DNA from: an uncultured Acetatifactor sp.
Lineage (GTDB): Bacteria > Bacillota > Clostridia > Lachnospirales > Lachnospiraceae
Assembly (NCBI GenBank): GCA_947595925.1
Contig: CANQEV010000002.1
Span: forward strand, 53,189-117,188
Reading direction: 5' to 3'
Length of the DNA: 64,000 nucleotides
Part shown: positions 31,192 to 40,945 of the stretch, one piece after another
Numbering within the stretch: the stretch's first letter is position 1
Layout of the letters: the number at the start of each line of letters is the position of its first letter
Notes under the pieces: generated by a model
What the model was told of the DNA's origin: nothing
Database searches by the model: none
Seen by the model: the letters and a program-made list of their open reading frames with translations, nothing else
Translations under genes and position numbers: made by a program

Positions 31192-33714
31192 TTGGAAGGG
31201 AAAAAGAGGTATGCCTGGGTTGTCTGTCTGCTGCTGACAGTTCTTCTGTCAGGCTGCGGAGGCTGGAGGGGCCAGAAATTATGGAGCTGGAAGCTCGCGG
31301 TGACGCCCCAGGCGGAGGAAGCCGGAAACGCTTTTGTCCAGGTGGTTGAAGAGTATTATGGAAAGACGCTTAAAACTGCGGAGGACGGGGCGGGTGATCA
31401 TCAGATCTGCATTATCTGTGACGACGCTTTGGCGCAGGAGTTTGGGTATTGTCTTTCGGATTGGGATCCCAATGCCTTCGCGTTTTTGGAGCGGGATTCC
31501 CGTATATACCTGTTTTCTCCCACGGTTAAGGGTGCGGAGAGAGCCGCCGTCTATTTTGTCTGGAATTTTGTATCGGATAACGGAAACATTCTTTTTTCTG
31601 AGGGGGATTACTATGCTGACGCCGGCGTTTCGGTGAAGGATGAGGTCTATGTGGGGGACAGGCCGATGGAGGAGTACGCCATCGTCTGCCCGGAGAAAGA
31701 CACCGAGCCGGTGGGCCGGAAACTGCAGTATTATATTTCTCAGACGGGCGGCGGCTGTCTGCCCCTGGCAAAGAAGGCGGAAGGCCCGTGCATCAGCCTG
31801 GCCGTCGATCAAAACCTGGGACAGGGGGAGCGCCTGCTGTCGATAGAGGACGGAGAGATCTTTCTGACTGCTTCCAGTGTGGAAGACCTGTCTGATACGG
31901 CGTCCCTTTTTCTCGATACTTATCTGGGATGGATCAAGACGGGCACGGACCAGGCGCACATCAGCGATCCGTCGTCCGTGATCCGGGTGCCGGAACAGGT
32001 TAAGGAATCGTCGGAACCGTGGATCCAGGAGAGGGAGGCAACGGTGGTGCTCTGGAACGTAAATTATACCAGGGGCATCGTGCTGAATGAAAACGTCTCT
32101 TTGAAGAACAATATCATTGATTTCTCGGAAGATCAGCTGTATGAATATGTAAAAATGCTGAAATTCTGTGGCTTTACCGGGATTCAGGTCACAGAGATGT
32201 GTACCGCCTGGGCGGGAACGGGAAGTTATGAGGCTGTTCACGACAAGATCCGCATTATGGCGGAGGCTGCGCATTCCCTTGACATGAAGTTTACGCTTTG
32301 GGTATGGGGTGCGGAGTTTTCCTTTGCGGGCTGGGTGGATCCTGAGGTTCCGGCGACTTTTTATACGCAGGAATACCCGCTGGCCCGTGAAAATCCAGAG
32401 GTGGTGGCGGCTTTTGAGAAATATTATTCCATATACGCCGAGCTGGCCGACTGCTGCGATCGGGTGATCGGCCATTATTACGACCCGGGCAATCTTCATA
32501 CGGAAGAGGACATCGCCTACTTTGGAAAGATGCTGCGGGACAAGTTTAAGATGGTCAATCCGGATATCGATTTCGGGATCAGCTGCTGGGTGGATGTGTA
32601 TGACAAGTCAAAGCTGGCGGCGGAGCTGGGGCCGGACGTGACTTTTTATGAGTGCGGACATCACGACAACGAGGAAGATTATACGTCTTTCCGCAGCCAG
32701 ATCGTCCAGCTTGGGGTGAGGCTGGGAACCTGGGCCTGGAATACCTGTGAAATGGAGATCGACCAGCTTGCCCAGATGAACTTCAACATGGAGATCATCC
32801 GCTCCGTCTACCAAACGGCAAGAAATTACGATTCCATCGCAAAGCCATCTTATTGGAGCGAGATGGATTCCTATCACGTTCTGAACGTGTTTTCCCTCTA
32901 TTGCGCGGGCCAGCTCCTCATAAATCCGGATAAACCCTCGGACGAGCTTTACGAAGAGATTGCGACGGCTGCGGTGGGACCGGCTTACGCGGACGATTTC
33001 GCGGAAATGCTGAGCATTATTCAGGACGCCCGCTCCGGGGACTCCTGGGACACATATCTTTGGAGCAGTGAAAACTACATTTTAAAGAGCGGGGATTATC
33101 CGGCGCAGGAAATTCTGGAGCGCTGTGACAAGGAGATACCCGTTCTGAAAGAGATGATCAATGCCGGCATAGAGAGTGATACGCTCCCCCTGCCGATCAG
33201 TTTGAAAGATACCTTGTCCATGATGCTCTCCCACATGCAGCAGATCCGAAGATACGCGGAATTCCGCCTGGATCTGGCGGATCTGGAAAAGGCGTACGAC
33301 CGGGGGGTTCCGGCGGAGGAGCTTGCCGAGACGCTCTATGAAATTGCGGAGCCGGTTCCAGATTACGATTGCATTATGGGTGTGTGGGGCCAGGTTGAAG
33401 CCAGGGCCCAGTATGAGATGCTGACGGATTTCTGTCTCAGGACGGGAATGGAAATGCCCAGATATGCCGGATATGAGGCGGAGAGAAAACAATATATTCT
33501 CCAGCAGATCATGATTGAGCAGAGGGAAAGTCCGGAACCCTTTGAATGTGCGGCTCCATATTATCAGTGGGGAGTTGCTTACGGCGCGGAGGAAACGGCA
33601 AGGCTGGTGGAGGAGCTTGTGCAGGAGGGATATCTGGAACGGCTGGAAAACGGAAACGTGCGTTTACAGAACTGGGAGAACTATACCTATGCGTTTTTGC
33701 CCTGGCAGCCCTAG
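31192..33714 (+). CDS. Large lipoprotein, probable TIM-barrel glycoside-hydrolase-like protein
   Basis: An 840-aa exported lipoprotein: basic N-terminus, hydrophobic helix and lipobox LLSGC with C22. The start is a TTG at 31192, chosen because AGGAGG lies seven bases upstream; a TTG at 31186 is too close. After an alpha/beta N-terminal region (about 40-280) comes a domain with barrel-like features of GH20/GH84/GH67-type enzymes: YVKMLKFCGFTGIQVTEM, a strand FTLWVWGAEFSF, DCCDRVIGHYYDPGN, FGISCWVDVYD and GTWAWNTCEME. The C-terminal region is helical. No exact family is assigned and catalytic residues are not certain. It has its own promoter and acts at the cell surface, presumably on a glycan. 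Confidence 0.7.
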   Translation: MEGKKRYAWVVCLLLTVLLSGCGGWRGQKLWSWKLAVTPQAEEAGNAFVQVVEEYYGKTLKTAEDGAGDHQICIICDDALAQEFGYCLSDWDPNAFAFLERDSRIYLFSPTVKGAERAAVYFVWNFVSDNGNILFSEGDYYADAGVSVKDEVYVGDRPMEEYAIVCPEKDTEPVGRKLQYYISQTGGGCLPLAKKAEGPCISLAVDQNLGQGERLLSIEDGEIFLTASSVEDLSDTASLFLDTYLGWIKTGTDQAHISDPSSVIRVPEQVKESSEPWIQEREATVVLWNVNYTRGIVLNENVSLKNNIIDFSEDQLYEYVKMLKFCGFTGIQVTEMCTAWAGTGSYEAVHDKIRIMAEAAHSLDMKFTLWVWGAEFSFAGWVDPEVPATFYTQEYPLARENPEVVAAFEKYYSIYAELADCCDRVIGHYYDPGNLHTEEDIAYFGKMLRDKFKMVNPDIDFGISCWVDVYDKSKLAAELGPDVTFYECGHHDNEEDYTSFRSQIVQLGVRLGTWAWNTCEMEIDQLAQMNFNMEIIRSVYQTARNYDSIAKPSYWSEMDSYHVLNVFSLYCAGQLLINPDKPSDELYEEIATAAVGPAYADDFAEMLSIIQDARSGDSWDTYLWSSENYILKSGDYPAQEILERCDKEIPVLKEMINAGIESDTLPLPISLKDTLSMMLSHMQQIRRYAEFRLDLADLEKAYDRGVPAEELAETLYEIAEPVPDYDCIMGVWGQVEARAQYEMLTDFCLRTGMEMPRYAGYEAERKQYILQQIMIEQRESPEPFECAAPYYQWGVAYGAEETARLVEELVQEGYLERLENGNVRLQNWENYTYAFLPWQP

Positions 33715-33756
33715 GGGCTGAAAAGTCTGCCGGAGCCGGAGAACGTTGTTTTTAAG

Positions 33757-33785
33757 TTGCGCAAAAGAGGATTTGATGTTAATAT
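33757..33785 (+). promoter_or_regulatory. Candidate promoter for the coiled-coil gene
   Basis: TTGCGC at 33757-33762 and TAATAT at 33780-33785 with a 17-base spacer, about 72 bases before the ATG. Confidence 0.45.
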
Positions 33786-33856
33786 AAAGGTGTTGCAGGT
33801 TGTTGATGGAAAAGGATGGGGGCGCGTGAGCGCGAAAGTCGTTTGGAGGAAGAGAT

Positions 33857-35242
33857 ATGGATACGTTTATGGATAAACTGGCCGAAAAGATAAACGCGCA
33901 GGAGATGATACGGGCAAACACTTCAGCAGAACTGGAGGAACTGGGCCAGGTGAAGGACCAGATCCGGGAATTGAAGGACTGCGTGGACAGGATGGAAGCC
34001 GTTGCCAGGGAAAATCCGGGGAAGGCTCCCGTAGAGATATCCGGCGACAGCGACGTGCTCTACATCCTGGAGGATGAGGTCAATCAGCTGGGAGGAACCC
34101 TTTCGGAAGTAAAGGATGCGGTCGCTGAGATAAACGGCAGTATTTCGGCGATGAAGGAGACGGTTTCCGGAAAGGCGGACGGCGGCGCTCAGACGGCGGC
34201 GGACGGCGGGATCGACGAGGTGAAGGAAGCGGTCGCGGAAGTGGCAGCCAGTCTTTCCGACGTCAGGGGCGCGGTAACCGGCGTCAACGATAATTTTTAT
34301 GGGGTCAAGGATTCGGTGGCCGGGCTGGGCGGAAGCCTTGAGGAGATCCGGGAGGAGATGTCCGGGATGAGCGCCAGCTGTCTCGGCGTGAACGCCAGCC
34401 TCGCGGAAATGACGGGGAACGTCTCGGAGATGAAAGGCGCAGTCGCGGACATTGCCGGCGGCATCTCGGAGATGAAACAGGGCATCGGGGACTTTGGCAG
34501 CGATGTGAAGGAACTTCGCGAGGGGATGGACCTCCTGAGGGAGGAGTTTGCCCAGGCGAGGGAGGAAAATAAAAACGGGCAGGAGGAAAGTGCGGGGACG
34601 GTTTCCGTAAGTCCGTCTTTTCAGGATTTCAAGGAGACGGTGGAACATTTCCTAGATGATTTTTCGCAGTGCAAACAGGTATTTTACCGCCATAAGGACG
34701 AGCTGACCGAGCTGAGCGAGGGATTTGAAACCCTGCAGGAATTGGTGGCGGAGATACAGAAGGCCCAGGCGTCGGATGAAAACCTGCTGCAGGAACTCCG
34801 AAAGGATATGGATATCTTTGCGGAAAGGCTGACGACTGTCAGCGAGGCAAGCGCCGCAAAGACAGAAGAGACCATGGACGCCCTGAAGCATTTCCTGGTG
34901 GACCGCCTGAGCAAGCAAAAGCCGGAGCCGGAAAAAGCGCCTCAGGCATCCCTGGAGGAACAGCGCGCGCTCCTGGAAGAGCACAAGATTTATATAGACA
35001 ATAAATTGACGGGAATGCATGAAAGTCTGCGGGAAGGGTATCATAAAGAGTGTGTCAAGGTATATCGCAACGTGCAGGCTTCCATGATGGAGGAACTTGA
35101 AAAGCAGACCGTTCATTTACAGCAGGACGTAGAAAAGCTGCAGGGAAAGTTTTCCGGATCCGTGATCTTTTCCGTGCTGGCGTTTGTCGCAGCGCTTGCG
35201 GGCGTAGTACTGCAGGTGCTCAATCTATTAAATATCCTGTGA
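33857..35242 (+). CDS. Tail-anchored coiled-coil protein of unknown function
   Basis: A 461-aa, mostly helical protein with one hydrophobic segment at the extreme C-terminus (about 436-458, FSVLAFVAALAGVVLQVL), so it is probably anchored by its tail with the rest in the cytoplasm. Residues 60-230 contain repeated heptad-like units of the form (V/S)xEMKxAVAxIxGxxSEM, recalling the signalling region of methyl-accepting chemotaxis proteins, but the conserved hairpin tip is absent. Residues 250-430 are a second, more charged coiled coil. GGAGGAAGAG precedes the ATG. A scaffold or tether is plausible; no function can be assigned. Confidence 0.65.
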   Translation: MDTFMDKLAEKINAQEMIRANTSAELEELGQVKDQIRELKDCVDRMEAVARENPGKAPVEISGDSDVLYILEDEVNQLGGTLSEVKDAVAEINGSISAMKETVSGKADGGAQTAADGGIDEVKEAVAEVAASLSDVRGAVTGVNDNFYGVKDSVAGLGGSLEEIREEMSGMSASCLGVNASLAEMTGNVSEMKGAVADIAGGISEMKQGIGDFGSDVKELREGMDLLREEFAQAREENKNGQEESAGTVSVSPSFQDFKETVEHFLDDFSQCKQVFYRHKDELTELSEGFETLQELVAEIQKAQASDENLLQELRKDMDIFAERLTTVSEASAAKTEETMDALKHFLVDRLSKQKPEPEKAPQASLEEQRALLEEHKIYIDNKLTGMHESLREGYHKECVKVYRNVQASMMEELEKQTVHLQQDVEKLQGKFSGSVIFSVLAFVAALAGVVLQVLNLLNIL

Positions 35243-35353
35243 CAGTTTGGCCCCTGTCCGCCGGTGGACGGGGAGAGCATTTGGGAGAGCGGAGAGCAAA
35301 GGTTCATTCGCGCCTGGCCGGGAGCATCCGGCATCGGGAAAGGAGCGGCTGCA

Positions 35354-35920
35354 GTGAGCAAAGAGATATGGAGACCCGGAAATATGCTGTATCCACTGCC
35401 GGTGGTCATGGTTTCCCTGGCGGATCCCGCCGGAAAACCGAACATCATTACCCTGGCGTGGGTTGGGACGATCTGCAGCGAGCCGCCCATGGTGTCCATA
35501 TCCGTGCGCCCGGAGCGGTACTCCTATCCGATCTTAAAAGAGACCGGAGAATTTGTGATCAATCTGACTACCAGGGACCTGACGTATGCCACGGATTACT
35601 GCGGGGTGAAGAGCGGCAGGGATACGGACAAATTCAAGGAGATGCATCTGATGCCCCAGCCGGCAGAAAAGGTAAAGGCGCCGCTGATCGGGGAGAGCCC
35701 GGTGAACCTGGAGTGCCGCGTGACCGAGGTAAAAGCCCTCGGTTCCCATGATATGTTTTTGGCGGAAGTTGTCTCCGTGCATGCGGATAAAAAATATATG
35801 GATGAAAATCACAAATTTCATCTGGAGTCCGCGCAGCCTGTGGTCTATTCCCATGGCACGTATTATGCCTGTGGAGAGCCGATAGGGACTTTTGGATATA
35901 GTGTGAGGAAAAACAGGTAA
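35354..35920 (+). CDS. Flavin reductase-like FMN-binding split-barrel protein
   Basis: A 188-aa member of the flavin reductase-like/split-barrel family. Typical elements are PLPVVMVSLAD at the start of the barrel, ITLAWVGTICSEPPMVSISV (the flavin-binding strand region) and a C-terminal YYACGEPIGTFG. The start is GTG at 35354 with AGGAG upstream; the frame is open further back through non-conserved sequence. The likely reaction is NAD(P)H-dependent flavin reduction or FMN-dependent electron transfer; the partner is unknown. The LysM/M23 gene begins 9 bases after its stop. Confidence 0.88.
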   Translation: MSKEIWRPGNMLYPLPVVMVSLADPAGKPNIITLAWVGTICSEPPMVSISVRPERYSYPILKETGEFVINLTTRDLTYATDYCGVKSGRDTDKFKEMHLMPQPAEKVKAPLIGESPVNLECRVTEVKALGSHDMFLAEVVSVHADKKYMDENHKFHLESAQPVVYSHGTYYACGEPIGTFGYSVRKNR

Positions 35921-35929
35921 ATAGTGTCT

Positions 35930-37522
35930 ATGAAGAAGATACAGCGGAAGAGAAAGAAAGAACATAAATTTTTAAAATTTACATATATTAAGTTTACCGT
36001 CATCACATGTTTCTTTTGCCTGATGTGGATGCCGGGTTACACGTCGTTCAGCAGAGAGGGAGATAACGTTTTTCACGTCATGCTGAACGGCGTTTCCGTG
36101 GGGACCGTGGCGGAGGAGGAAACGGCGGAGAATCTTCTCTGGCAGGCGAGGTATCAGGTCGCTTCTGAAAAGGATGACTTTGCATTTCTGGAAGCAAATC
36201 TGGAGATGGAAGGGGAAGAGATCCTTTGGGGCGAGATCGACGCGCAGGAAGACGTTCTCCAGAACATGGTTGAGGTGCTGCGGGACAGTATTCAGACGAC
36301 TTTGAAGAAAGTATATACCGTAAAAGTAGACGAATACATGGTAAATCTCTCCAGCAAGCAGGAGGTGGAGCAGCTCTTTCAGGCGGCGATCGATAAATAT
36401 GATGAACTGGGCGATTTTAAGGTAAAACTGGTGCACGCCCCCCGAAGGGAATTCAGCGTTTACACAATGGTCGTGGAGGACCCGGAGGAGGAAGAAGACC
36501 AGGAGAAACAGGATGATTATATGGAGTGCGGCGTGCAGGCCGTGCTGAGCAGTATGGGAGAGGAATCCCAGGAACAAGGGGAGATGAACTTTGAAGACTA
36601 TTCTTATGGGATTCAGGACATGGATCTCGTGGAAAACATCGAGGTTGTAGAGGCCTATCTGCCCGCGAACCAGTTGAACTCCCTGGACGAAGCCATCAGC
36701 CATCTGATCTCCGAGCAGGAGGTCCCTGTGGAATACACGGTGGTCTCCGGCGATACGCTGTCGGAGATTGCCCTGAAGGTGAATATTCCCATGGAACAGA
36801 TCGTGGAGATGAACCGCGACCTTCTGGACACCATTGATACCCCGATCCATGTGGGGGACAAGCTGATCATTACCGTCCCCGAGCCGGAACTTTCCGTAGA
36901 GAGGGTGGAGACAAAGTATTACGAGGAAATTTACGACGCGGAAGTGGAGTATGTGGACAACGACAGCTGGTATACCAATCAGACGGTGATTTTGCAGCAG
37001 CCTTCGGCAGGATTCCGGAAAATTGCCGTGGAGGAGCGCTATGTCAACGATGAGGTTGTGGAGCGCACGATCTTAAAGCAGGAGATCGTAAAGGAAGCGG
37101 TGGCCCTCAGGATCGAGCGGGGCACTATTACCCCTCCCACGTATATCATGCCTCTGGCCAGAGGCAAGCTGACCTCGGGCTTCGGCCGCAGGAATATCTC
37201 CGTGAAGGGTGCCAGCACATACCACAAGGGAGTCGACTGGGCCACTCCTACGGGAACCACGGTGTATGCGTCCTGCGGCGGAACGGTCGTCAAGGCGGGC
37301 TGGGCCAGCGGTTACGGCTACGTGGTTTATATCAACCATGAGGACGGAAGACAGACCAGGTATGCCCACAACTCAAAAGTGCTGGTAACAGTAGGACAGA
37401 AAGTGAAACAGGGGGAGAAGATCGCGTTGAGCGGAAACACCGGGATCACCTCCGGACCCCATGTGCACTTTGAGATGCTGATCAACGGCGTACAGGTAAA
37501 TCCCCTGAATTATCTGAACTGA
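35930..37522 (+). CDS. Secreted LysM-G5-M23 peptidoglycan endopeptidase
   Basis: A 530-aa wall enzyme. A basic N-terminus and membrane helix (about 17-35) act as signal or anchor. A long acidic region follows, then a LysM domain (about 265-315, YTVVSGDTLSEIALKVNIP), a G5-like domain (about 320-395) and a C-terminal M23 metallopeptidase with zinc motifs HKGVDWA and HVHFEM. M23 enzymes cut peptide cross-links, and LysM binds glycan strands. An ATG at 35930 and a GTG at 35924 are both possible starts; the ribosome-binding site (AGGTAA at 35914-35919) is weak. The gene lies directly downstream of the flavin reductase gene. Confidence 0.92.
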   Translation: MKKIQRKRKKEHKFLKFTYIKFTVITCFFCLMWMPGYTSFSREGDNVFHVMLNGVSVGTVAEEETAENLLWQARYQVASEKDDFAFLEANLEMEGEEILWGEIDAQEDVLQNMVEVLRDSIQTTLKKVYTVKVDEYMVNLSSKQEVEQLFQAAIDKYDELGDFKVKLVHAPRREFSVYTMVVEDPEEEEDQEKQDDYMECGVQAVLSSMGEESQEQGEMNFEDYSYGIQDMDLVENIEVVEAYLPANQLNSLDEAISHLISEQEVPVEYTVVSGDTLSEIALKVNIPMEQIVEMNRDLLDTIDTPIHVGDKLIITVPEPELSVERVETKYYEEIYDAEVEYVDNDSWYTNQTVILQQPSAGFRKIAVEERYVNDEVVERTILKQEIVKEAVALRIERGTITPPTYIMPLARGKLTSGFGRRNISVKGASTYHKGVDWATPTGTTVYASCGGTVVKAGWASGYGYVVYINHEDGRQTRYAHNSKVLVTVGQKVKQGEKIALSGNTGITSGPHVHFEMLINGVQVNPLNYLN

Positions 37523-37628
37523 TGAAAAGGGGCTGTTTAAACAGGGGAAGGGAATCGGACGGGCTTCTGACACCAGATATGGTGGAGGACCGGGTTACAA
37601 AGGATATATATAGAGAATGTGTGTTCTA

Positions 37629-37657
37629 TTTACAAATAAAGGAAATTGTGTTATGCT
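37629..37657 (+). promoter_or_regulatory. Promoter for murA
   Basis: TTTACA at 37629-37634 and TATGCT at 37652-37657 with a 17-base spacer, leaving a leader of about 60 bases. Confidence 0.6.
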
Positions 37658-37722
37658 GTTGCCAGTGTGGGTTGGCAGGGATCTATAATCGGGGAAAATG
37701 ATGAATATGAGGTAAGATTCCA

Positions 37723-39015
37723 ATGGAACAATATGCGATCAAGGGTGGAAATCCATTGGTTGGCGAGGTAGAGATCAGCGGGAGCAAAAATGCGGCGCTT
37801 CCTATCCTTGCTGCAGCCATTATGACGGATGAAACCGTATATATAGATAACATACCGGATGTATTTGACACAAACGTTCTTCTGAATGCCCTGGAGGGCA
37901 TTGGAGTGTCCGTGGTGCGGACGGGAAGACACAGCGTTACGATAAACGGCGGAAATATTCACAGCACGGAGATCATAGACGACGATATCAAAAAGATCCG
38001 CGCGGCTTACTATCCCACGGGTGCCCTGTTGGCGAAGTACCAGGAGGCGCAGGTTCCGCTTCCCGGAGGGTGCGACATTGGCTGCCGCGCCATCGACCAG
38101 CACATCAAGGGGTTTCGGGCCCTTGGTGCGGAAGTGGTCATCGAGCACGGATTTATCAAGACGAAAGCGGAGAAACTTGCGGGAAGCCATATCTATATGG
38201 ACTGCGTCAGCGTGGGAGCTACCATCAACGTGATGATGGCGGCGACTCTGGCGGATGGGACCACCATCATTGAGAACGCCGCGAAGGAGCCCCATGTGGT
38301 AGACGTGGCGAACTTCCTGAACAGCTGCGGGGCCCATATCAAGGGCGCGGGGACGGACGTGATCCGTATCAAGGGCGTGAAGAAGCTCCATGGAACGGAG
38401 TACACGATCATCCCGGACCAGATCGAGGCGGGAACCTTTATGTTTGCGGCTGCCGTGACAAAAGGTGACATGACTGTCAAAAATGTAATTCCCAAGCATC
38501 TCGAGTCGATCACCGCGAAGCTGATCGAGATCGGATGCGAGGTGGAAGAGTCCGACGACTGTATGAGAGTGGTCTGTTCCAAAAATTTAAAGCCCACTCA
38601 TGTAAAGACCCTGCCCTACCCGGGGTTCCCCACGGACATGCAGCCCCAGATCGCCGTCGCGCTGGGATTTGCCCAGGGGATCAGCATCGTTACGGATACG
38701 ATCTTTGAAAATCGTTTTAAATATGTGGACGAGCTTACCCGGATGGGAGCGAATATCAAGGTGGAAGGTTCCACCGCCATTATTAACGGCGTGGAAAAGT
38801 ACACGGGGGCCAGCATTTCCGCACCGGATCTCCGGGCCGGGGCCGCTCTGGTAACGGCCGCCCTTGCAGCGGAGGGGTACACCCTTGTGGACGACATCAA
38901 GTATATCCAGAGGGGATATGAAGATTTCCATTTAAAACTTCAGGCGCTGGGCGCACAGATCGAGCTGGTGGAGGACCAGCACGAATTTCAGAAATTTAAA
39001 TTAAAGACAGGCTGA
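37723..39015 (+). CDS. murA: UDP-N-acetylglucosamine 1-carboxyvinyltransferase MurA
   Basis: The first committed step of peptidoglycan synthesis: transfers enolpyruvate from PEP to UDP-GlcNAc in the cytoplasm. The substrate loop carries the catalytic cysteine (C117 in PLPGGCDIG), the residue attacked by fosfomycin. The SGSKNAALP N-terminus and KIRAAYYPTGALL motif are family features; the YY in that motif resembles the second Firmicutes MurA paralogue. Length 430 aa is normal. A GAGGTAA tract precedes the ATG. Confidence 0.95.
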   Translation: MEQYAIKGGNPLVGEVEISGSKNAALPILAAAIMTDETVYIDNIPDVFDTNVLLNALEGIGVSVVRTGRHSVTINGGNIHSTEIIDDDIKKIRAAYYPTGALLAKYQEAQVPLPGGCDIGCRAIDQHIKGFRALGAEVVIEHGFIKTKAEKLAGSHIYMDCVSVGATINVMMAATLADGTTIIENAAKEPHVVDVANFLNSCGAHIKGAGTDVIRIKGVKKLHGTEYTIIPDQIEAGTFMFAAAVTKGDMTVKNVIPKHLESITAKLIEIGCEVEESDDCMRVVCSKNLKPTHVKTLPYPGFPTDMQPQIAVALGFAQGISIVTDTIFENRFKYVDELTRMGANIKVEGSTAIINGVEKYTGASISAPDLRAGAALVTAALAAEGYTLVDDIKYIQRGYEDFHLKLQALGAQIELVEDQHEFQKFKLKTG

Positions 39016-39022
39016 TAACGTA

Positions 39023-39051
39023 TTGACATTTTGCATCGTATGTAGTACGGT
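39023..39051 (+). promoter_or_regulatory. Promoter of the SAM riboswitch-metK transcript
   Basis: TTGACA at 39023-39028, 17 bases, TACGGT at 39046-39051. The start near 39058 lies about 15 bases before riboswitch stem P1. Confidence 0.6.
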
Positions 39052-39072
39052 TATCAATAACAGAATAATGTT

Positions 39073-39173
39073 CTCTTATTCAGAGTGGCGGAGATACATA
39101 GGATCGATGAAACCACGGCAACCCCGGAAACGGTAGGTGCCTCCCTGAGCGAAGAAATTTCGAACAATAAGAG
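39073..39173 (+). promoter_or_regulatory. SAM-I (S-box) riboswitch
   Basis: P1 is closed by ctcttatt (39073-39080) and aataagag (39166-39173). Between them are the conserved S-box blocks: agagtggcgga, gatgaaaccacggcaacc, the cggaaacggtaggtgc stretch and the tccctgagcga region, in the normal order. The gene downstream encodes SAM synthetase, the classic target. Binding of SAM would favour the terminator at 39193. Confidence 0.95.
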
Positions 39174-39192
39174 GATTTGCATATTTCAAAAC

Positions 39193-39222
39193 CAAGTCCG
39201 CTTTTTGTGAGCGGATTTTTTT
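39193..39222 (+). terminator. Riboswitch-controlled terminator before metK
   Basis: Stem tccgct/agcgga (39197-39202 with 39210-39215) followed by seven T residues, 20 bases after the aptamer and about 190 bases before metK. The stretch between it and metK shows no other clear element. Confidence 0.85.
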
Positions 39223-39414
39223 ATTGCTTCGAAGTATGGACCGCGGATTGACAAGAACTTTTTGCCGGGGCCCCTGCCGACTGAGATACGGGAGACGGAC
39301 CGCGGTCGGTGAGAAACGACGCACTGTTATAGTAAAGCAGGACAGTGCTAATGAATGAGAAACAGGCAAAATCAAAGCACGTTGTTATGAAAAAGCATGA
39401 CAAAGGAGAATGGT

Positions 39415-40608
39415 ATGGAAAAGAGATTGTTTACCTCGGAATCTGTTACGGAAGGACATCCCGATAAACTCTGCGACGCAGTCAGCGACGCGATCCTTGA
39501 CGCGCTGATGGAGCAGGACCCTTACAGCAGGGTGGCCTGCGAGACCTGTACCAATACGGGTTTTGTACTGGTGATGGGGGAGATCACCACGAAGGCCAAT
39601 ATCGACATTCCCGCCATCGTGAGAAAGACGGTGACGGAGATCGGTTATGATTCCTCGGAGAAGGGTTTTGACGGCAATACCTGCGCGGTTATGGTCTCCC
39701 TGGACAAGCAGTCCGCGGATATCGCCATGGGCGTGGACCAGGCGCTGGAGGCAAGGCGCGGCGAGACGGATATGAACGAGGAGCAGCTGGACGCCATCGG
39801 CGCCGGCGACCAGGGGATGATGTTCGGGTACGCCGTCAACGAGACGCCGGAACTGATGCCCTATCCCATTTCCCTGGCCCATAAGCTGACCCGGAGGCTG
39901 ACGGAGGTCCGCAAGAACGGCACGCTGGAGTATCTCAGACCCGACGGCAAGAGCCAGGTGTCCGTGGAGTACGACGAGAGCGGAAAGCCGGCCCGCCTCG
40001 AGGCGGTGGTCCTCTCCACACAGCACGACGAGAAGGTTACCTTGGAGCAGATCCAGGCGGATATCAAAAAGTATGTGTTTGACGCGGTGCTGCCCAGGGA
40101 GATGGTGGACGAAAACACAAAGTTTTACATCAACCCTACGGGGCGTTTTGTCATCGGAGGGCCCAACGGGGACAGCGGGCTCACCGGCCGGAAGATCATT
40201 GTGGACACCTACGGCGGATACGCCCGCCACGGCGGCGGAGCCTTCTCCGGAAAGGACTGCACGAAGGTGGACAGGAGCGCGGCTTACGCGGCCCGCTATG
40301 TGGCAAAGAACATCGTCGCGGCGGGACTGGCGGAGAAGTGCGAGATTCAGCTCTCCTACGCCATCGGCGTGGCCCATCCCACTTCCATCATGGCGGACAC
40401 TTTCGGGACCGGAAAGCTTTCGGACGAGAGGATCGTGGAGATCATCCGGGAGAACTTTGACCTGCGCCCCGCCGGGATCATTAAGATGCTGGATCTGAGA
40501 AGACCCATTTACAGAGCTACCGCGGCGTACGGACATTTCGGCCGCACGGATGTGGACCTGCCCTGGGAGAAGACGGACAAGGCGGAGCTGCTGAAGAAAT
40601 ACCTGTAA
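39415..40608 (+). CDS. metK: S-adenosylmethionine synthetase MetK
   Basis: Makes SAM from methionine and ATP in the cytoplasm. Landmarks in order are [15 protein letters not shown] (ATP/Mg site), [12 protein letters not shown], the [21 protein letters not shown] loop written in parts (GGPNGDSG, then [10 protein letters not shown]), and GGGAFSGKD. The 397-aa length is standard. The ATG at 39415 has AAGGAGAA upstream; an in-frame ATG at 39397 is less well placed. It is controlled by the SAM-I riboswitch. A strong terminator follows. Confidence 0.97.
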   Translation: MEKRLFTSESVTEGHPDKLCDAVSDAILDALMEQDPYSRVACETCTNTGFVLVMGEITTKANIDIPAIVRKTVTEIGYDSSEKGFDGNTCAVMVSLDKQSADIAMGVDQALEARRGETDMNEEQLDAIGAGDQGMMFGYAVNETPELMPYPISLAHKLTRRLTEVRKNGTLEYLRPDGKSQVSVEYDESGKPARLEAVVLSTQHDEKVTLEQIQADIKKYVFDAVLPREMVDENTKFYINPTGRFVIGGPNGDSGLTGRKIIVDTYGGYARHGGGAFSGKDCTKVDRSAAYAARYVAKNIVAAGLAEKCEIQLSYAIGVAHPTSIMADTFGTGKLSDERIVEIIRENFDLRPAGIIKMLDLRRPIYRATAAYGHFGRTDVDLPWEKTDKAELLKKYL

Positions 40609-40644
40609 CCAGGGATATTCATAACTGAAAATAACTGTCATTTA

Positions 40645-40681
40645 CCCCCCCTGCGGACAAGAGAAGTCCGCGGGGGTTTTA
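40645..40681 (+). terminator. Rho-independent terminator after metK
   Basis: A GC-rich stem of about 13 pairs (cccccctgcggac with gtccgcggggg, loop aagagaa) and four T residues. Confidence 0.88.
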
Positions 40682-40945
40682 TGTTCCGGCGTCCTGGTGT
40701 TTTCCAGCGGTTGTGCGTTCTCGGCGGTCCCGGGACATAAGCCCGTCAGACAGATGGGGATCATGTCCGCCGGCAGTCCGGTAAAAGGAGGGGATGGCCT
40801 CCTGGATTTTTGCGAGACGTTCTTGTTTCCTGGATTGCGGGCGGGGGGAAAATGTGGTAAGATAGAACTGGTCCCAAAAGCGCGCCGCTGGGCGCTGCGG
40901 AAAGGGGACGGATCACCAGAGATACACGAACGGAGGACGGCGGTC
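40682..40945. other. Spacer before dnaE with candidate promoter
   Basis: The frame of dnaE is open back to 40697 but the extra sequence is not polymerase-like. A promoter candidate, TTGCGG at 40835-40840, 17 bases, TAAGAT at 40858-40863, sits inside it, arguing that translation starts downstream. Confidence 0.5.
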
